From Methanobacterium sp. (GTDB lineage Archaea; Methanobacteriota; Methanobacteria; Methanobacteriales; Methanobacteriaceae): a DNA stretch of 7,980 nucleotides. The stretch is taken from contig JAQVTJ010000078.1 in the NCBI GenBank assembly GCA_028700095.1, positions 1-7,980 on the forward strand, in the 5' to 3' direction. The notes below the pieces were generated by a model, which ran no database searches, was not told where the DNA came from, and saw only the letters and a program-made list of their open reading frames with translations. Within the stretch, counting starts at the first letter, position 1, and the number at the start of each line of letters is the position of its first letter. Positions 1-5,786 of this stretch are shown here, piece after piece. Position numbers and translations under genes: made by a program.

Positions 1-39
1 GGTGCATGTAATAATAATATAAAATCTAGTTCAATCTAT

Positions 40-63
40 ATTTTTTTTTAATATTTTTTTTTA
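40..63 (+). terminator. Double T-tract terminator
   Basis: Two runs of nine T separated by AATA and bounded by A form a typical archaeal U-tract terminator with no stable stem. It most likely ends a plus-strand gene lying to the left of the window. An identical 24-base copy lies at 6251-6274, directly after the gene downstream of fprA, which supports the terminator reading. In the first 40 bases all three plus frames close within 51 bases, so any upstream gene contributes at most a few C-terminal codons here. Confidence 0.55.
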
Positions 64-206
64 GTAATTTATTGATTTGATTAATGAATTTTGCATGCAA
101 TATTTTATCTCTTTTAATATTCTGTGACACATAATCGTCACCTAAACATTAAATCTCTTCTTACTGTTTTAATTACTGTCCTTGATGAAAATATAATATA
201 TATATA

Positions 207-222
207 TATGGGAATTCCCATA
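207..222. repeat. 16-bp perfect palindrome
   Basis: TATGGGAATTCCCATA is perfectly self-complementary, preceded by an alternating TA tract (about 199-209). It overlaps the left arm of the inverted repeat at 218-250. It lies about 200 bases upstream of the aminotransferase and downstream of the broken minus-strand frame at 260-387. It could be a protein-binding operator or part of a 3' structure; the sequence alone does not decide. Confidence 0.5.
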
Positions 223-250
223 ATAATTAAGGCATTTCCAATAATTATGG
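218..250. repeat. Inverted repeat, 11-base arms with one mismatch
   Basis: The left arm CCATAATAATT (218-228) pairs with the right arm AATAATTATGG (240-250) at 10 of 11 positions, around an 11-base loop. It lies just past the stop of the degenerate minus-strand frame, so it could be its 3' hairpin. It shares its left arm with the palindrome at 207-222, so the two structures would be mutually exclusive. Confidence 0.45.
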
Positions 251-254
251 TTTA

Positions 255-281
255 TTACATTAATAAAGACTGATAATGTAA
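255..281. repeat. Inverted repeat, 8-base arms
   Basis: TTACATTA (255-262) and TAATGTAA (274-281) are exact inverted copies around an 11-base loop. The repeat covers the last codons and the TAA stop of the minus-strand frame at 260-387, so it could form a hairpin at the end of that message. The arms are AT-rich and the stem would be weak. Confidence 0.35.
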
Positions 282-387
282 CCTAGTAAATCTGCACCAA
301 ATAAAGCTGGAATATAACATCAATAATTGCGCCTATTACAAGATTAATAACATCAGAAAGATCCAATGATCTACTTAATCCAGACAT
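260..387 (-). pseudogene. Frameshifted small hydrophobic protein remnant
   Basis: On the minus strand an ATG at 387-385 opens MSGLSRSLDLSDVINLVIGA..., which keeps a hydrophobic character up to about base 314. The natural continuation, IPALFGADLLGYIISLY and a TAA at 262-260, is in another frame. Joining the frames needs one extra base or the loss of two near 313-316 (a TATA slip). The joined peptide would be about 40 residues and mostly one or two membrane-like helices. No clear SD precedes the ATG, and the frame is open a little further upstream. I do not recognise the family. It may be a decayed gene, a sequencing error or chance; the unshifted 34-codon frame could also be read as it stands. 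Confidence 0.35.
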
Positions 388-397
388 AGATCCGATA

Positions 398-405
398 TTA
401 TATAA
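398..405 (+). promoter_or_regulatory. TATA box for the aminotransferase pair
   Basis: TTATATAA lies about 34 bases upstream of the preferred ATG at 436. With the usual archaeal spacing of about 26 bases from box centre to start site, transcription would begin near 428, giving a very short leader. That would place the alternative ATG at 424 outside the message. The box is self-complementary and could also serve the minus-strand frame at 387. Confidence 0.45.
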
Positions 406-435
406 GTACAAACAAAAATAGGTATGGTAATTTAT

Positions 436-1554
436 ATGGAACCCTCAAAACGTGTACAATCAATAAACCTTTCTGAAATAAGAAAGATGTTCGAGATGGC
501 TGGTGAAAATTCAATAAACCTTGGACTTGGAGAACCAGACTTCAACACCCCAAAACATATAATAGAAGCTGCTTCAAATGCAATGAAAGAAGGTTTTACA
601 CATTATACCTCAAATATGGGGATATTAGAGTTAAGAGAAGCAATAACTCATAAATTTAAAGTGGATAATGGGATTCATACTACACCAGAATCTGTACTAG
701 TTACTGTAGGTGCTAATGAAGCCATTTACATGTGTATGCAGGCATTAATAAATCCTGGAGATGAAGTTCTAATACCGGATCCAGGATTTCTATCATACAA
801 TGCATGTGTAAGCCTAGCAGAAGGCATACCCATAGGAATTCCGCTTAATATGGAAAATGATCTTCGGATGACTGCAGAGGATGTTAATGAAAGAATTACA
901 AAGAAAACCAAAGCAATAATTTTGAACTCCCCTTCAAATCCAACTGGAAGTGTAATGAAAAAAAATGATATTAAAGCAATTTCTGAAATTGTCGATGATA
1001 ATAGTATTTATCTAATTTCCGATGAAATATATGAAAAAATTATATATGACCATGTTCATCATAGTCCTGCTAAATTTTGTGAAAATGCCATAACAATTAA
1101 TGGATTTTCAAAGTCCTATGCAATGACAGGGTTTAGGATAGGTTATGTTACAGCAAATACAGAAATAACAGAAGAACTTTTAAAAATTCATCAATATACA
1201 ACTGCATGTGCAAGTTCAATGATACAAAAAGCAGCATTAGCTGCTCTTAAAGGTCCACAAAATAATATTACAGAAATGGTATCTGAATTTAGAAAAAGAA
1301 GAGATTTAGTAGTTAATAGGTTGAATGATATGGGAATTGAATGTTTACAACCGCACGGTGCATTTTATATTTTTCCTAAAGTTAAAAATCCAGAAGTATT
1401 TGTTAAAGAAGGCCTAAAAAAAGGTGTGGTAATGGTTCAGGGCAAAGCATTTGGACCTCGTGGAAAAGATCATGTGAGATTATCATATGCAACATCATAT
1501 AATAAATTAGAAGATGCAATGGACAGATTAGAATCAATAAATTATATAAAGTAA
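436..1554 (+). CDS. Class I/II PLP-dependent aminotransferase (aspartate aminotransferase-like)
   Basis: This gene encodes a fold-type I aminotransferase of the archaeal aspartate-aminotransferase group. Such enzymes move an amino group between an amino acid and a 2-oxo acid, with pyridoxal phosphate held on a lysine. Counting from the start at 436, visible signatures are LGLGEPDF near residue 30, YTSNMG near 57, NSPSNPTG near 164-171, the cofactor-contacting SDEIYE near 195, the Schiff-base lysine in GFSKSYAMTGFRIGY (K226), and a carboxylate-binding arginine in HVRLSYA near 348. At 372 residues it is full length. I prefer ATG 436 to ATG 424 because relatives begin close to the EPSKRV motif and the TATA box at 398-405 predicts a transcript start near 428. 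The QueG-like gene follows after 7 bases, so the two are probably cotranscribed. Substrate (aspartate, aromatic or alanine) cannot be told from sequence alone. Confidence 0.88.
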   Translation: MEPSKRVQSINLSEIRKMFEMAGENSINLGLGEPDFNTPKHIIEAASNAMKEGFTHYTSNMGILELREAITHKFKVDNGIHTTPESVLVTVGANEAIYMCMQALINPGDEVLIPDPGFLSYNACVSLAEGIPIGIPLNMENDLRMTAEDVNERITKKTKAIILNSPSNPTGSVMKKNDIKAISEIVDDNSIYLISDEIYEKIIYDHVHHSPAKFCENAITINGFSKSYAMTGFRIGYVTANTEITEELLKIHQYTTACASSMIQKAALAALKGPQNNITEMVSEFRKRRDLVVNRLNDMGIECLQPHGAFYIFPKVKNPEVFVKEGLKKGVVMVQGKAFGPRGKDHVRLSYATSYNKLEDAMDRLESINYIK

Positions 1555-1561
1555 GATTCAT

Positions 1562-2392
1562 ATGAATGATAAATCCATTAAAGAAAAAGTAATTGATAAA
1601 TGTAAAGAATTAGGTATTCCATTTGTTGGATTTGCACCTGTTGAACGCTGGTCCAAACCACCTAAAGAATTACCAAACAATTTTAATGAATGGATACCCG
1701 AAGAATTCTGGCCAAATTCAATATATCCTGATGCAAAAACAGTGATTGTAATAGGACTTCCTGTTCAGCTTCCCATAGTTGAAACAGCACCTTCTATTTA
1801 TTATCATGAACATTATAAAACAGTTAATATTTTATTAGATACTAAAGCTTATGAAATTTCAAATTTCCTAACAGAAATGGGCTATCCCTCAATATACCTA
1901 CCTAGAGATGGGTATGGTGATATTGATATACTTCTTAAAAACCCCATTACATTTTTCTCCCATAAACATGCAGCTTTCCTTGCAGGTATGGGTTCTTTTG
2001 GTGAAAATAATGTTTTACTTACAAAAGAATATGGTCCACGTGTCAGGTTCACATCAATATTTACAACAACACCAATAGAAGGAGATAATGTTACTGGTGT
2101 TGATCTATGTAAACATTGTCAAAGATGTGTATCTCAATGTCCTGTAAATGCTATTCATGAAAGTAAAGGATCTAAAGAATTTCCATTACCAATGGATAAA
2201 ATAGGCTGTGCAACACGAAGTAAAGAACTTAGAAAAAAATATACATCCCCATGTGGAATATGTATTAAAATATGTCCTATTGGAAATGATAGAAATAAAT
2301 TCAATAGAAAAGATTTGTCAATTTATTCTGATAAAAATGGAACTAAATATAATAAAGCATGGGATCATGTTAAAAAATATGGAAGCAACTAA
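1562..2392 (+). CDS. QueG-like double [4Fe-4S] cluster protein (COG1600-type)
   Basis: This 276-residue protein belongs to the epoxyqueuosine reductase (QueG)-like iron-sulfur family. The N-terminal part carries the conserved AGMGSFGENNVLLT segment (residues 141-154). The C-terminal part is a two-cluster ferredoxin domain with C183-x2-C186-x2-C189-x3-C193 and then C216, C231-x2-C234-x3-C238. True QueG is a cobalamin enzyme of tRNA queuosine synthesis, about 350-380 residues long with C-terminal HEAT repeats. This protein is shorter, lacks that tail, and does not show the Asp-Ser-x-Pro-like catalytic segment just before the AG-x-G motif (it reads NPITFFSHKHAAFLAGMG). Archaea are not known to make queuosine, so another corrinoid- or electron-transfer role is more likely. 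It follows the aminotransferase by 7 bases with no convincing SD, which suggests translation coupled to the upstream gene. Family assignment is solid; function is not known. Confidence 0.8.
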   Translation: MNDKSIKEKVIDKCKELGIPFVGFAPVERWSKPPKELPNNFNEWIPEEFWPNSIYPDAKTVIVIGLPVQLPIVETAPSIYYHEHYKTVNILLDTKAYEISNFLTEMGYPSIYLPRDGYGDIDILLKNPITFFSHKHAAFLAGMGSFGENNVLLTKEYGPRVRFTSIFTTTPIEGDNVTGVDLCKHCQRCVSQCPVNAIHESKGSKEFPLPMDKIGCATRSKELRKKYTSPCGICIKICPIGNDRNKFNRKDLSIYSDKNGTKYNKAWDHVKKYGSN

Positions 2393-2684
2393 TGAATTTT
2401 TAACAATACCATTAAATAAATATTATTTTTAAAATTTTATTAAATTAAAAAAACTGTAAAAATTTATATTATTTAAATTATAATTTTATTAATTTAAAAT
2501 ATTATAATATTTTCTACATAAAAACCAGAGGATTAAATCAATATTTGGGTTGTTGGAATAGTATAAAAAAAAAGGGATTTATAAAAATATTAGGGATTTA
2601 TAAAAAAAGGCTAGATAGATTTGTTAGAAACACTTTTTATAAGAAAAATTTTAACCAATAATGTTTTTTTTATATTATATTAAG
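2393..2684. other. AT-rich intergenic region
   Basis: About 290 bases lie between the convergent QueG-like gene and tRNA-Ser. No reading frame looks coding; a 74-codon frame covering 2208-2432 mainly overlaps the end of the QueG-like gene in another phase. The stretch contains T-runs just after the stop (about 2424-2428), a 15-base direct repeat (2573-2606), and a short A5T4 tract at 2643-2652 that reads as T5 on the minus strand and may end the tRNA transcript. I see no tRNA, box C/D RNA or riboswitch in it. Confidence 0.5.
2573..2606. repeat. 15-base direct repeat with TATA-like core
   Basis: AGGGATTTATAAAAA occurs exactly at 2573-2587 and again at 2592-2606, a 19-base period. Each copy contains TTTATAAA, a good archaeal TATA core readable on either strand, so the pair resembles two stacked promoter-like elements. 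No gene lies at promoter distance on the plus strand, where tRNA-Ser is convergent. On the minus strand only the 3' end of the QueG-like gene lies downstream. It could be a decayed regulatory or replication-related repeat, or simple duplication. Confidence 0.5.
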
Positions 2685-2769
2685 CGCCGGGGCCGGGATT
2701 TGAACCCGGGTGATCCAAAGGATCAGTGGATTAGCAGTCCACCGCCGTACCAGGCTGGGCCACCCCGAC
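2685..2769 (-). tRNA. tRNA-Ser (GCU anticodon)
   Basis: The minus strand folds as a complete class II tRNA of 85 bases. The acceptor GUCGGGG (2769-2763) pairs with CCCCGGC (2692-2686), with one U-G pair. The anticodon stem-loop is GUGGA CUGCUAA UCCAC with anticodon GCU at 2735-2733, reading AGC and AGU. A long variable arm (GAUCC, UUU, GGAUC) marks it as serine, and the T arm holds GGGUUCAAAUCCC. The discriminator is G at 2685, as expected for serine, and CCA is not encoded. No strong TATA box lies at the usual distance upstream, so it may be transcribed together with the SRP RNA that begins about 450 bases upstream on the same strand. No intron is visible. Confidence 0.96.
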
Positions 2770-2893
2770 AAAATCTAATATTATTTCCAAATAACAGCTT
2801 TGATACATTATTTGAAGTGGTGCTCCAAATCATTAAAACACGTATTAAAAACATTTATCCATTATAGTTTAAAAACTTTTGGGGTATTTCTCC

Positions 2894-2911
2894 ATTAATT
2901 TAACAATTAAT
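2894..2911. repeat. AT-rich inverted repeat after SRP RNA 3' end
   Basis: ATTAATT (2894-2900) and AATTAAT (2905-2911) are exact inverted copies around TAAC, 7 bases past the predicted SRP RNA 3' end on the minus strand. It could be a processing or termination element, but there is no T-tract after it, which leaves room for read-through to tRNA-Ser. Confidence 0.3.
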
Positions 2912-2917
2912 ATATAA

Positions 2918-3226
2918 TGGGCATGTTCAAGAGTGGACAAATTTCCCAGGCATTGGTGATCCAAAAACTTGACTCCACCCCGTTGCTCCACAAGCATTAG
3001 CTGTCCATAGTAAAGCTGCTTCTTTCCAGACCTGACCCGTTTCCATGGTTAAAACAGTTAATTCAGACCCTACAGCCCAAATCCTGCTACCACTAATCTT
3101 GTAGGACGAAGTTTCGACATCAAATTTCTGGGCCAAAACCTGTTTGATTTGCCGCCTCTTGAACTTCGACCGCGCCATAAGGGGATATGCGCTAACAAAG
3201 GACCCCTAACCCTCCAGTCTAGCCCA
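2918..3226 (-). ncRNA. ffs: Signal recognition particle RNA (7S RNA)
   Basis: This is the RNA scaffold of the signal recognition particle, which binds SRP54 and SRP19 and pauses and targets ribosomes making membrane or secreted proteins. The decisive signature is the SRP54-binding helix 8 on the minus strand at 3038-3015: GGGUCAGGUCUGGAAAGAAG followed by CAGC, with its GGAA loop. The 5' region carries GGAGGGUUAGGGGUCC (about 3214-3199), the loop segment typical of the archaeal Alu domain. The ends close by UGGGC (3226-3222) pairing with GCCCA (2922-2918), as archaeal helix 1 does. The length of about 309 bases fits archaeal SRP RNAs. A TATA box at 3248-3255 lies about 26 bases from the predicted 5' end. 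The region is clearly more GC-rich than its flanks. An 83-codon open frame on the same strand (3178-2927) is a chance frame inside the RNA. The exact ends are estimated from the closing helix. Confidence 0.93.
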
Positions 3227-3247
3227 GCTTATTTTTGTATTTATTAG

Positions 3248-3255
3248 TATTTTAA
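3248..3255 (-). promoter_or_regulatory. TATA box of the SRP RNA gene
   Basis: On the minus strand TTAAAATA is preceded by the purine-rich GGAAGG, which may act as a TFB recognition element. Its centre is about 26 bases upstream of 3226, exactly where the closing helix predicts the RNA to start. The agreement of the two independent clues supports both calls. Confidence 0.6.
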
Positions 3256-3362
3256 CCTTCCTATTATTTTAGAAAAAATATCATTTTTCAACTAAGATCT
3301 AATTGGCTTTAATCTAATTATTTGGAGAATATTTTTATTCCTTTACCTACAAAAATATACTC

Positions 3363-4346
3363 ATGGAATGGTTATTGATTATTGGTGTAATAACTGCTAT
3401 GTACATGGCATTTAACATAGCTGCCAATGATATTGGAAATTCTATGGGTACAGTAGTAGGTAGCGGAGCTCTTACTATGCGTAAAGTCTTATTAATAGGT
3501 GCCTTATTCGAATTTATAGGTGCTTTATTCCTTGGAAGTGGTGTTATTAAAACAGTTGGAAGTGGAATTGTACCTTTGGGATTTATGACAGGTTTAGGTG
3601 CTTTTATAATAACCCTGTCTGCAGGTATATGGATTACTATTACACTCATTAAAAAAATACCAATATCAGGTTCAGATGCTATTGTTAGTTCTGTTTTAGG
3701 TTATGGAATTGTATATGCCGGTATAAATCATATTAAATGGACAACTGTAGGATATATTATGGCAAGTTGGGTTATTTCCCCGTTATTTGGACTTGTATCA
3801 GGATTTCTGGTTTATTATTTATTAAAATTAGGATATCTCAACAAGATCAAAAATAATATAGGTGTTAAAGACCGTACAGAAAAAATATTTTCATATTTCC
3901 AAATAGGAAGCTCATCCTTTGCAGCTTTAGGTGTAGGTGCAATAGATATAGCTGCAGCAACAGCAGTATTATATGTGACTGTAGGTTCAACAATAGGTTT
4001 CTCAATCAAGTTATTAGGGGCATTTGGACTTGTTTTAGGAATATTAATTGCAGGTAACAGAATAACAGACACAATTGGAAGAAGGATAACAGAATTAGTT
4101 CCAACAAGAGGTTTTTCAGCACAAATTTCTGCAGGTATTATTACAATATTCTTTGCATCTTTAGGAATTCCAATATCCCCAACACAAACCCTTGTTGGCT
4201 CAGTAATAGGTGTGGGTATGGCAAGAGGTACTTCAACAATACAATTAGATGTTATAAAACATATAGCATCAACCTGGATAATTACAATTCCAGCATGTAT
4301 AGGAATATCTGCATCGTTATATTTAATAATAAATGCTTTACTTTAA
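3363..4346 (+). CDS. PiT-family inorganic phosphate (or sulfate) permease
   Basis: This 327-residue, very hydrophobic protein has the two-repeat architecture of the PiT (Pfam PHO4) transporters, which couple anion uptake to a cation gradient across the cytoplasmic membrane. Repeat one starts with FNIAANDIGN (17-26), matching the family's NGxNDxAN signature. GRRITELVPTRGFSAQ (239-254) and PISPTQTLVGSVIGVGMARG (270-289) are typical of repeat two. Length fits compact archaeal members. Two features are odd. The second ND motif is replaced by GAIDIAAAT (192-200), and the usual P-x-S-T-T-H after repeat one is PISGSD (100-105). CysP-type sulfate permeases belong to the same family, so the substrate is open. 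No PhoU-like gene is adjacent. The ATG has no SD; an AT-rich TATTTTTA-like box near 3332-3339 would place the transcript start almost on the ATG, suggesting a leaderless message. It is divergent from the SRP RNA gene. Confidence 0.82.
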   Translation: MEWLLIIGVITAMYMAFNIAANDIGNSMGTVVGSGALTMRKVLLIGALFEFIGALFLGSGVIKTVGSGIVPLGFMTGLGAFIITLSAGIWITITLIKKIPISGSDAIVSSVLGYGIVYAGINHIKWTTVGYIMASWVISPLFGLVSGFLVYYLLKLGYLNKIKNNIGVKDRTEKIFSYFQIGSSSFAALGVGAIDIAAATAVLYVTVGSTIGFSIKLLGAFGLVLGILIAGNRITDTIGRRITELVPTRGFSAQISAGIITIFFASLGIPISPTQTLVGSVIGVGMARGTSTIQLDVIKHIASTWIITIPACIGISASLYLIINALL

Positions 4347-4460
4347 CTATTATAAAAATTTAATATAATAATTTTATTAAAATACAGAATAGAAAGATAA
4401 TTATAAATATTTAATCATTTTCATTGGATTTAAAACATTAAATCATATCATATTAAGTTC

Positions 4461-4472
4461 AAAGAATTCTTT
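4461..4472. promoter_or_regulatory. 12-bp palindrome upstream of the fprA TATA box
   Basis: AAAGAATTCTTT is perfectly self-complementary and ends 11 bases before the TATA box at 4484-4490. This position suits an archaeal activator or a repressor of an oxygen-response gene. No regulator is encoded nearby and short AT-rich palindromes are common in such DNA, so this is a candidate only. Confidence 0.3.
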
Positions 4473-4483
4473 TTACAAAAAAA

Positions 4484-4490
4484 ATATATA
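4484..4490 (+). promoter_or_regulatory. TATA box of the fprA transcript
   Basis: ATATATA follows an A-rich stretch that fits a TFB recognition element. A start site about 26 bases downstream would fall near 4513, leaving a leader of about 30 bases that includes the SD at 4531-4535. Confidence 0.55.
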
Positions 4491-4530
4491 GAACCGAATT
4501 TAATTTAAAAATAGAAATAATCTTCTATTT

Positions 4531-4535
4531 GGAGG
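4531..4535 (+). promoter_or_regulatory. Ribosome binding site of fprA
   Basis: GGAGG, complementary to the archaeal 16S rRNA 3' end, ends 9 bases before the ATG at 4545 and fixes that start. It is one of the few strong SDs in the window. Confidence 0.8.
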
Positions 4536-4544
4536 AAAAAAATT

Positions 4545-5759
4545 ATGAAAGCAAATGCAATTAAAATAAAAGATGGTGTTTATTGGGTTGGAGTATTAGA
4601 CTGGGATTTACGAGATTATCATGGTTATACACTTAGTGGAACTACCTACAATGCATATCTAGTTTTTGGAGATAAAGTAGCTCTTATTGATAATACATAT
4701 CCTGGAAGTTCTGCACAGTTATGGGGTAGAATTAAAGATGCATTTAAACAAGAAAATAGGGAATTTAAACTGGATTTAATAATACAAAATCATATTGAAA
4801 AAGACCATAGTGGTGCATTAACAGAGATACATAAGAAATTCCCTGAAGCACCAGTATACTGTACTGCAGCAGCTGTTAGAGGGCTTAAAATGCATTATCC
4901 TTCACTTGAAAGTGCGGATTTCAAAGTAGTTAAAACAGGAGAAAGCTTGGATCTAGGAGGTAAACAATTTATTTTCCTTGAAGCACAAATGCTCCACTGG
5001 CCTGACAGTATGTTTAGTCTTCTTTTAGAAGATGGAATACTATTTTCAAACGATGCATTTAGTCAGCATCTCTGTTTTAACAATCGTTATGATACAGATA
5101 TTTCAGAAAATGTACTTATGACTGCATCTGCCAAGTTTTATGCAAACCTATTAACACCATTGTCTGGACTTATACTTAATAAATTCAAACAAGTCAACAG
5201 CTTAGAATTGTTAGATAAAATAAAGATGATTGCACCATCACATGGCCAGATCTGGACAGAGCCCATGAAGATAATAGATGCTTATACAGGATGGGCTACA
5301 GGAAAATGTGATGATAAAATAACAATTATCTATGATACTATGCATGGTTCAACACAGCTCATGGCACAGGCATTTGCAGAAGGAATCATTAGTCAGGATA
5401 TTGATGTTGCTATGCACTTCCTTCATACAGATGAACGTAGCGATATTTTAACAGATATATTGGAAAGTAAAGCCGTATTACTTGGTGTGCCCACCATGTT
5501 CAACCAGGTGTTTCCAAGTATTGGAGATCTTATCTTCTATTTAAGAGGTTTGAACTTTGCTAAAACAGGTATTAAACGAAAAGCAATAACCTTTGGATCT
5601 ATGGGTTGGAGTGGAGAAGCACCTAAAATACTTGCAGAAGAATTAGAGAAATGTGGATTTGAAATATTTGAACAATTTAAAGTCAATTACATGCCTAAAG
5701 AGGAAGAATTAGAGAAATGTTATGAATTAGGTGTGAAGTTAGGTTTAGAAATTAAATAA
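4545..5759 (+). CDS. fprA: F420H2 oxidase, flavodiiron protein FprA
   Basis: FprA is a soluble cytoplasmic flavodiiron protein that reduces oxygen to water with electrons from reduced coenzyme F420, protecting methanogens from oxygen. The 404-residue length, with no C-terminal rubredoxin domain, matches the methanogen enzyme. The metallo-beta-lactamase-like domain (about 1-250) carries every expected diiron ligand: H83, E85, D87 and H88 in NHIEKDHSG, H151 in LHWPDS, D170 in FSNDAF and H233 in PSHG. The active-site histidine H26 in DYHGY, known from structural work on the family, is also present. The flavodoxin domain (about 258-404) has the FMN phosphate loop DTMHGST (264-270) and an SMGWSGEA flavin loop (352-359). 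A strong SD, a TATA box and an upstream palindrome precede it. A small unknown gene follows after 27 bases without a terminator, so they likely form one transcript. Nitric oxide reductase activity is possible in this family, but F420H2 oxidase is the better call. Confidence 0.95.
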   Translation: MKANAIKIKDGVYWVGVLDWDLRDYHGYTLSGTTYNAYLVFGDKVALIDNTYPGSSAQLWGRIKDAFKQENREFKLDLIIQNHIEKDHSGALTEIHKKFPEAPVYCTAAAVRGLKMHYPSLESADFKVVKTGESLDLGGKQFIFLEAQMLHWPDSMFSLLLEDGILFSNDAFSQHLCFNNRYDTDISENVLMTASAKFYANLLTPLSGLILNKFKQVNSLELLDKIKMIAPSHGQIWTEPMKIIDAYTGWATGKCDDKITIIYDTMHGSTQLMAQAFAEGIISQDIDVAMHFLHTDERSDILTDILESKAVLLGVPTMFNQVFPSIGDLIFYLRGLNFAKTGIKRKAITFGSMGWSGEAPKILAEELEKCGFEIFEQFKVNYMPKEEELEKCYELGVKLGLEIK

Positions 5760-5786
5760 TAGAAAGAAAATATTTGAATTTAGAAT

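Noticed and set aside
91..100. TTGCATGCAA palindrome as a binding site
   Set aside because: A single 10-bp palindrome in AT-rich DNA with no adjacent promoter or intact gene is not enough to call.
26..148. Minus-strand open frame of about 40 codons ending KKNIKKKYRLN
   Set aside because: Its lysine-rich end is just the reverse of the T-tract terminator at 40-63, it has no ATG, and its nearby alternative (ATG at 127 preceded by AGGTGA, 23 codons) is too short to support.
424..435. ATG 424 as the aminotransferase start
   Set aside because: It would add only MVIY, it lies upstream of the start site predicted from the TATA box, and relatives begin near the EPSKRV motif.
2208..2432. Plus-strand 74-codon frame near the end of the QueG-like gene
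   Set aside because: It overlaps the cysteine-motif coding region in another phase and has no RBS or recognisable content.
2661..2867. Plus-strand 68-codon frame containing GRDLNPGDPKDQW
   Set aside because: This is the antisense translation of tRNA-Ser, a common false protein call.
2927..3178. Minus-strand 83-codon frame starting MARSKFKRRQ
   Set aside because: It lies wholly inside the SRP RNA, whose helix 8 motif and closing helix explain the sequence; the frame is a chance product of a GC-richer structural RNA.
3347..3649. Minus-strand 100-codon frame opposite the PiT gene
   Set aside because: It is the antisense shadow of a hydrophobic coding sequence, with low-complexity PIN-like repeats.
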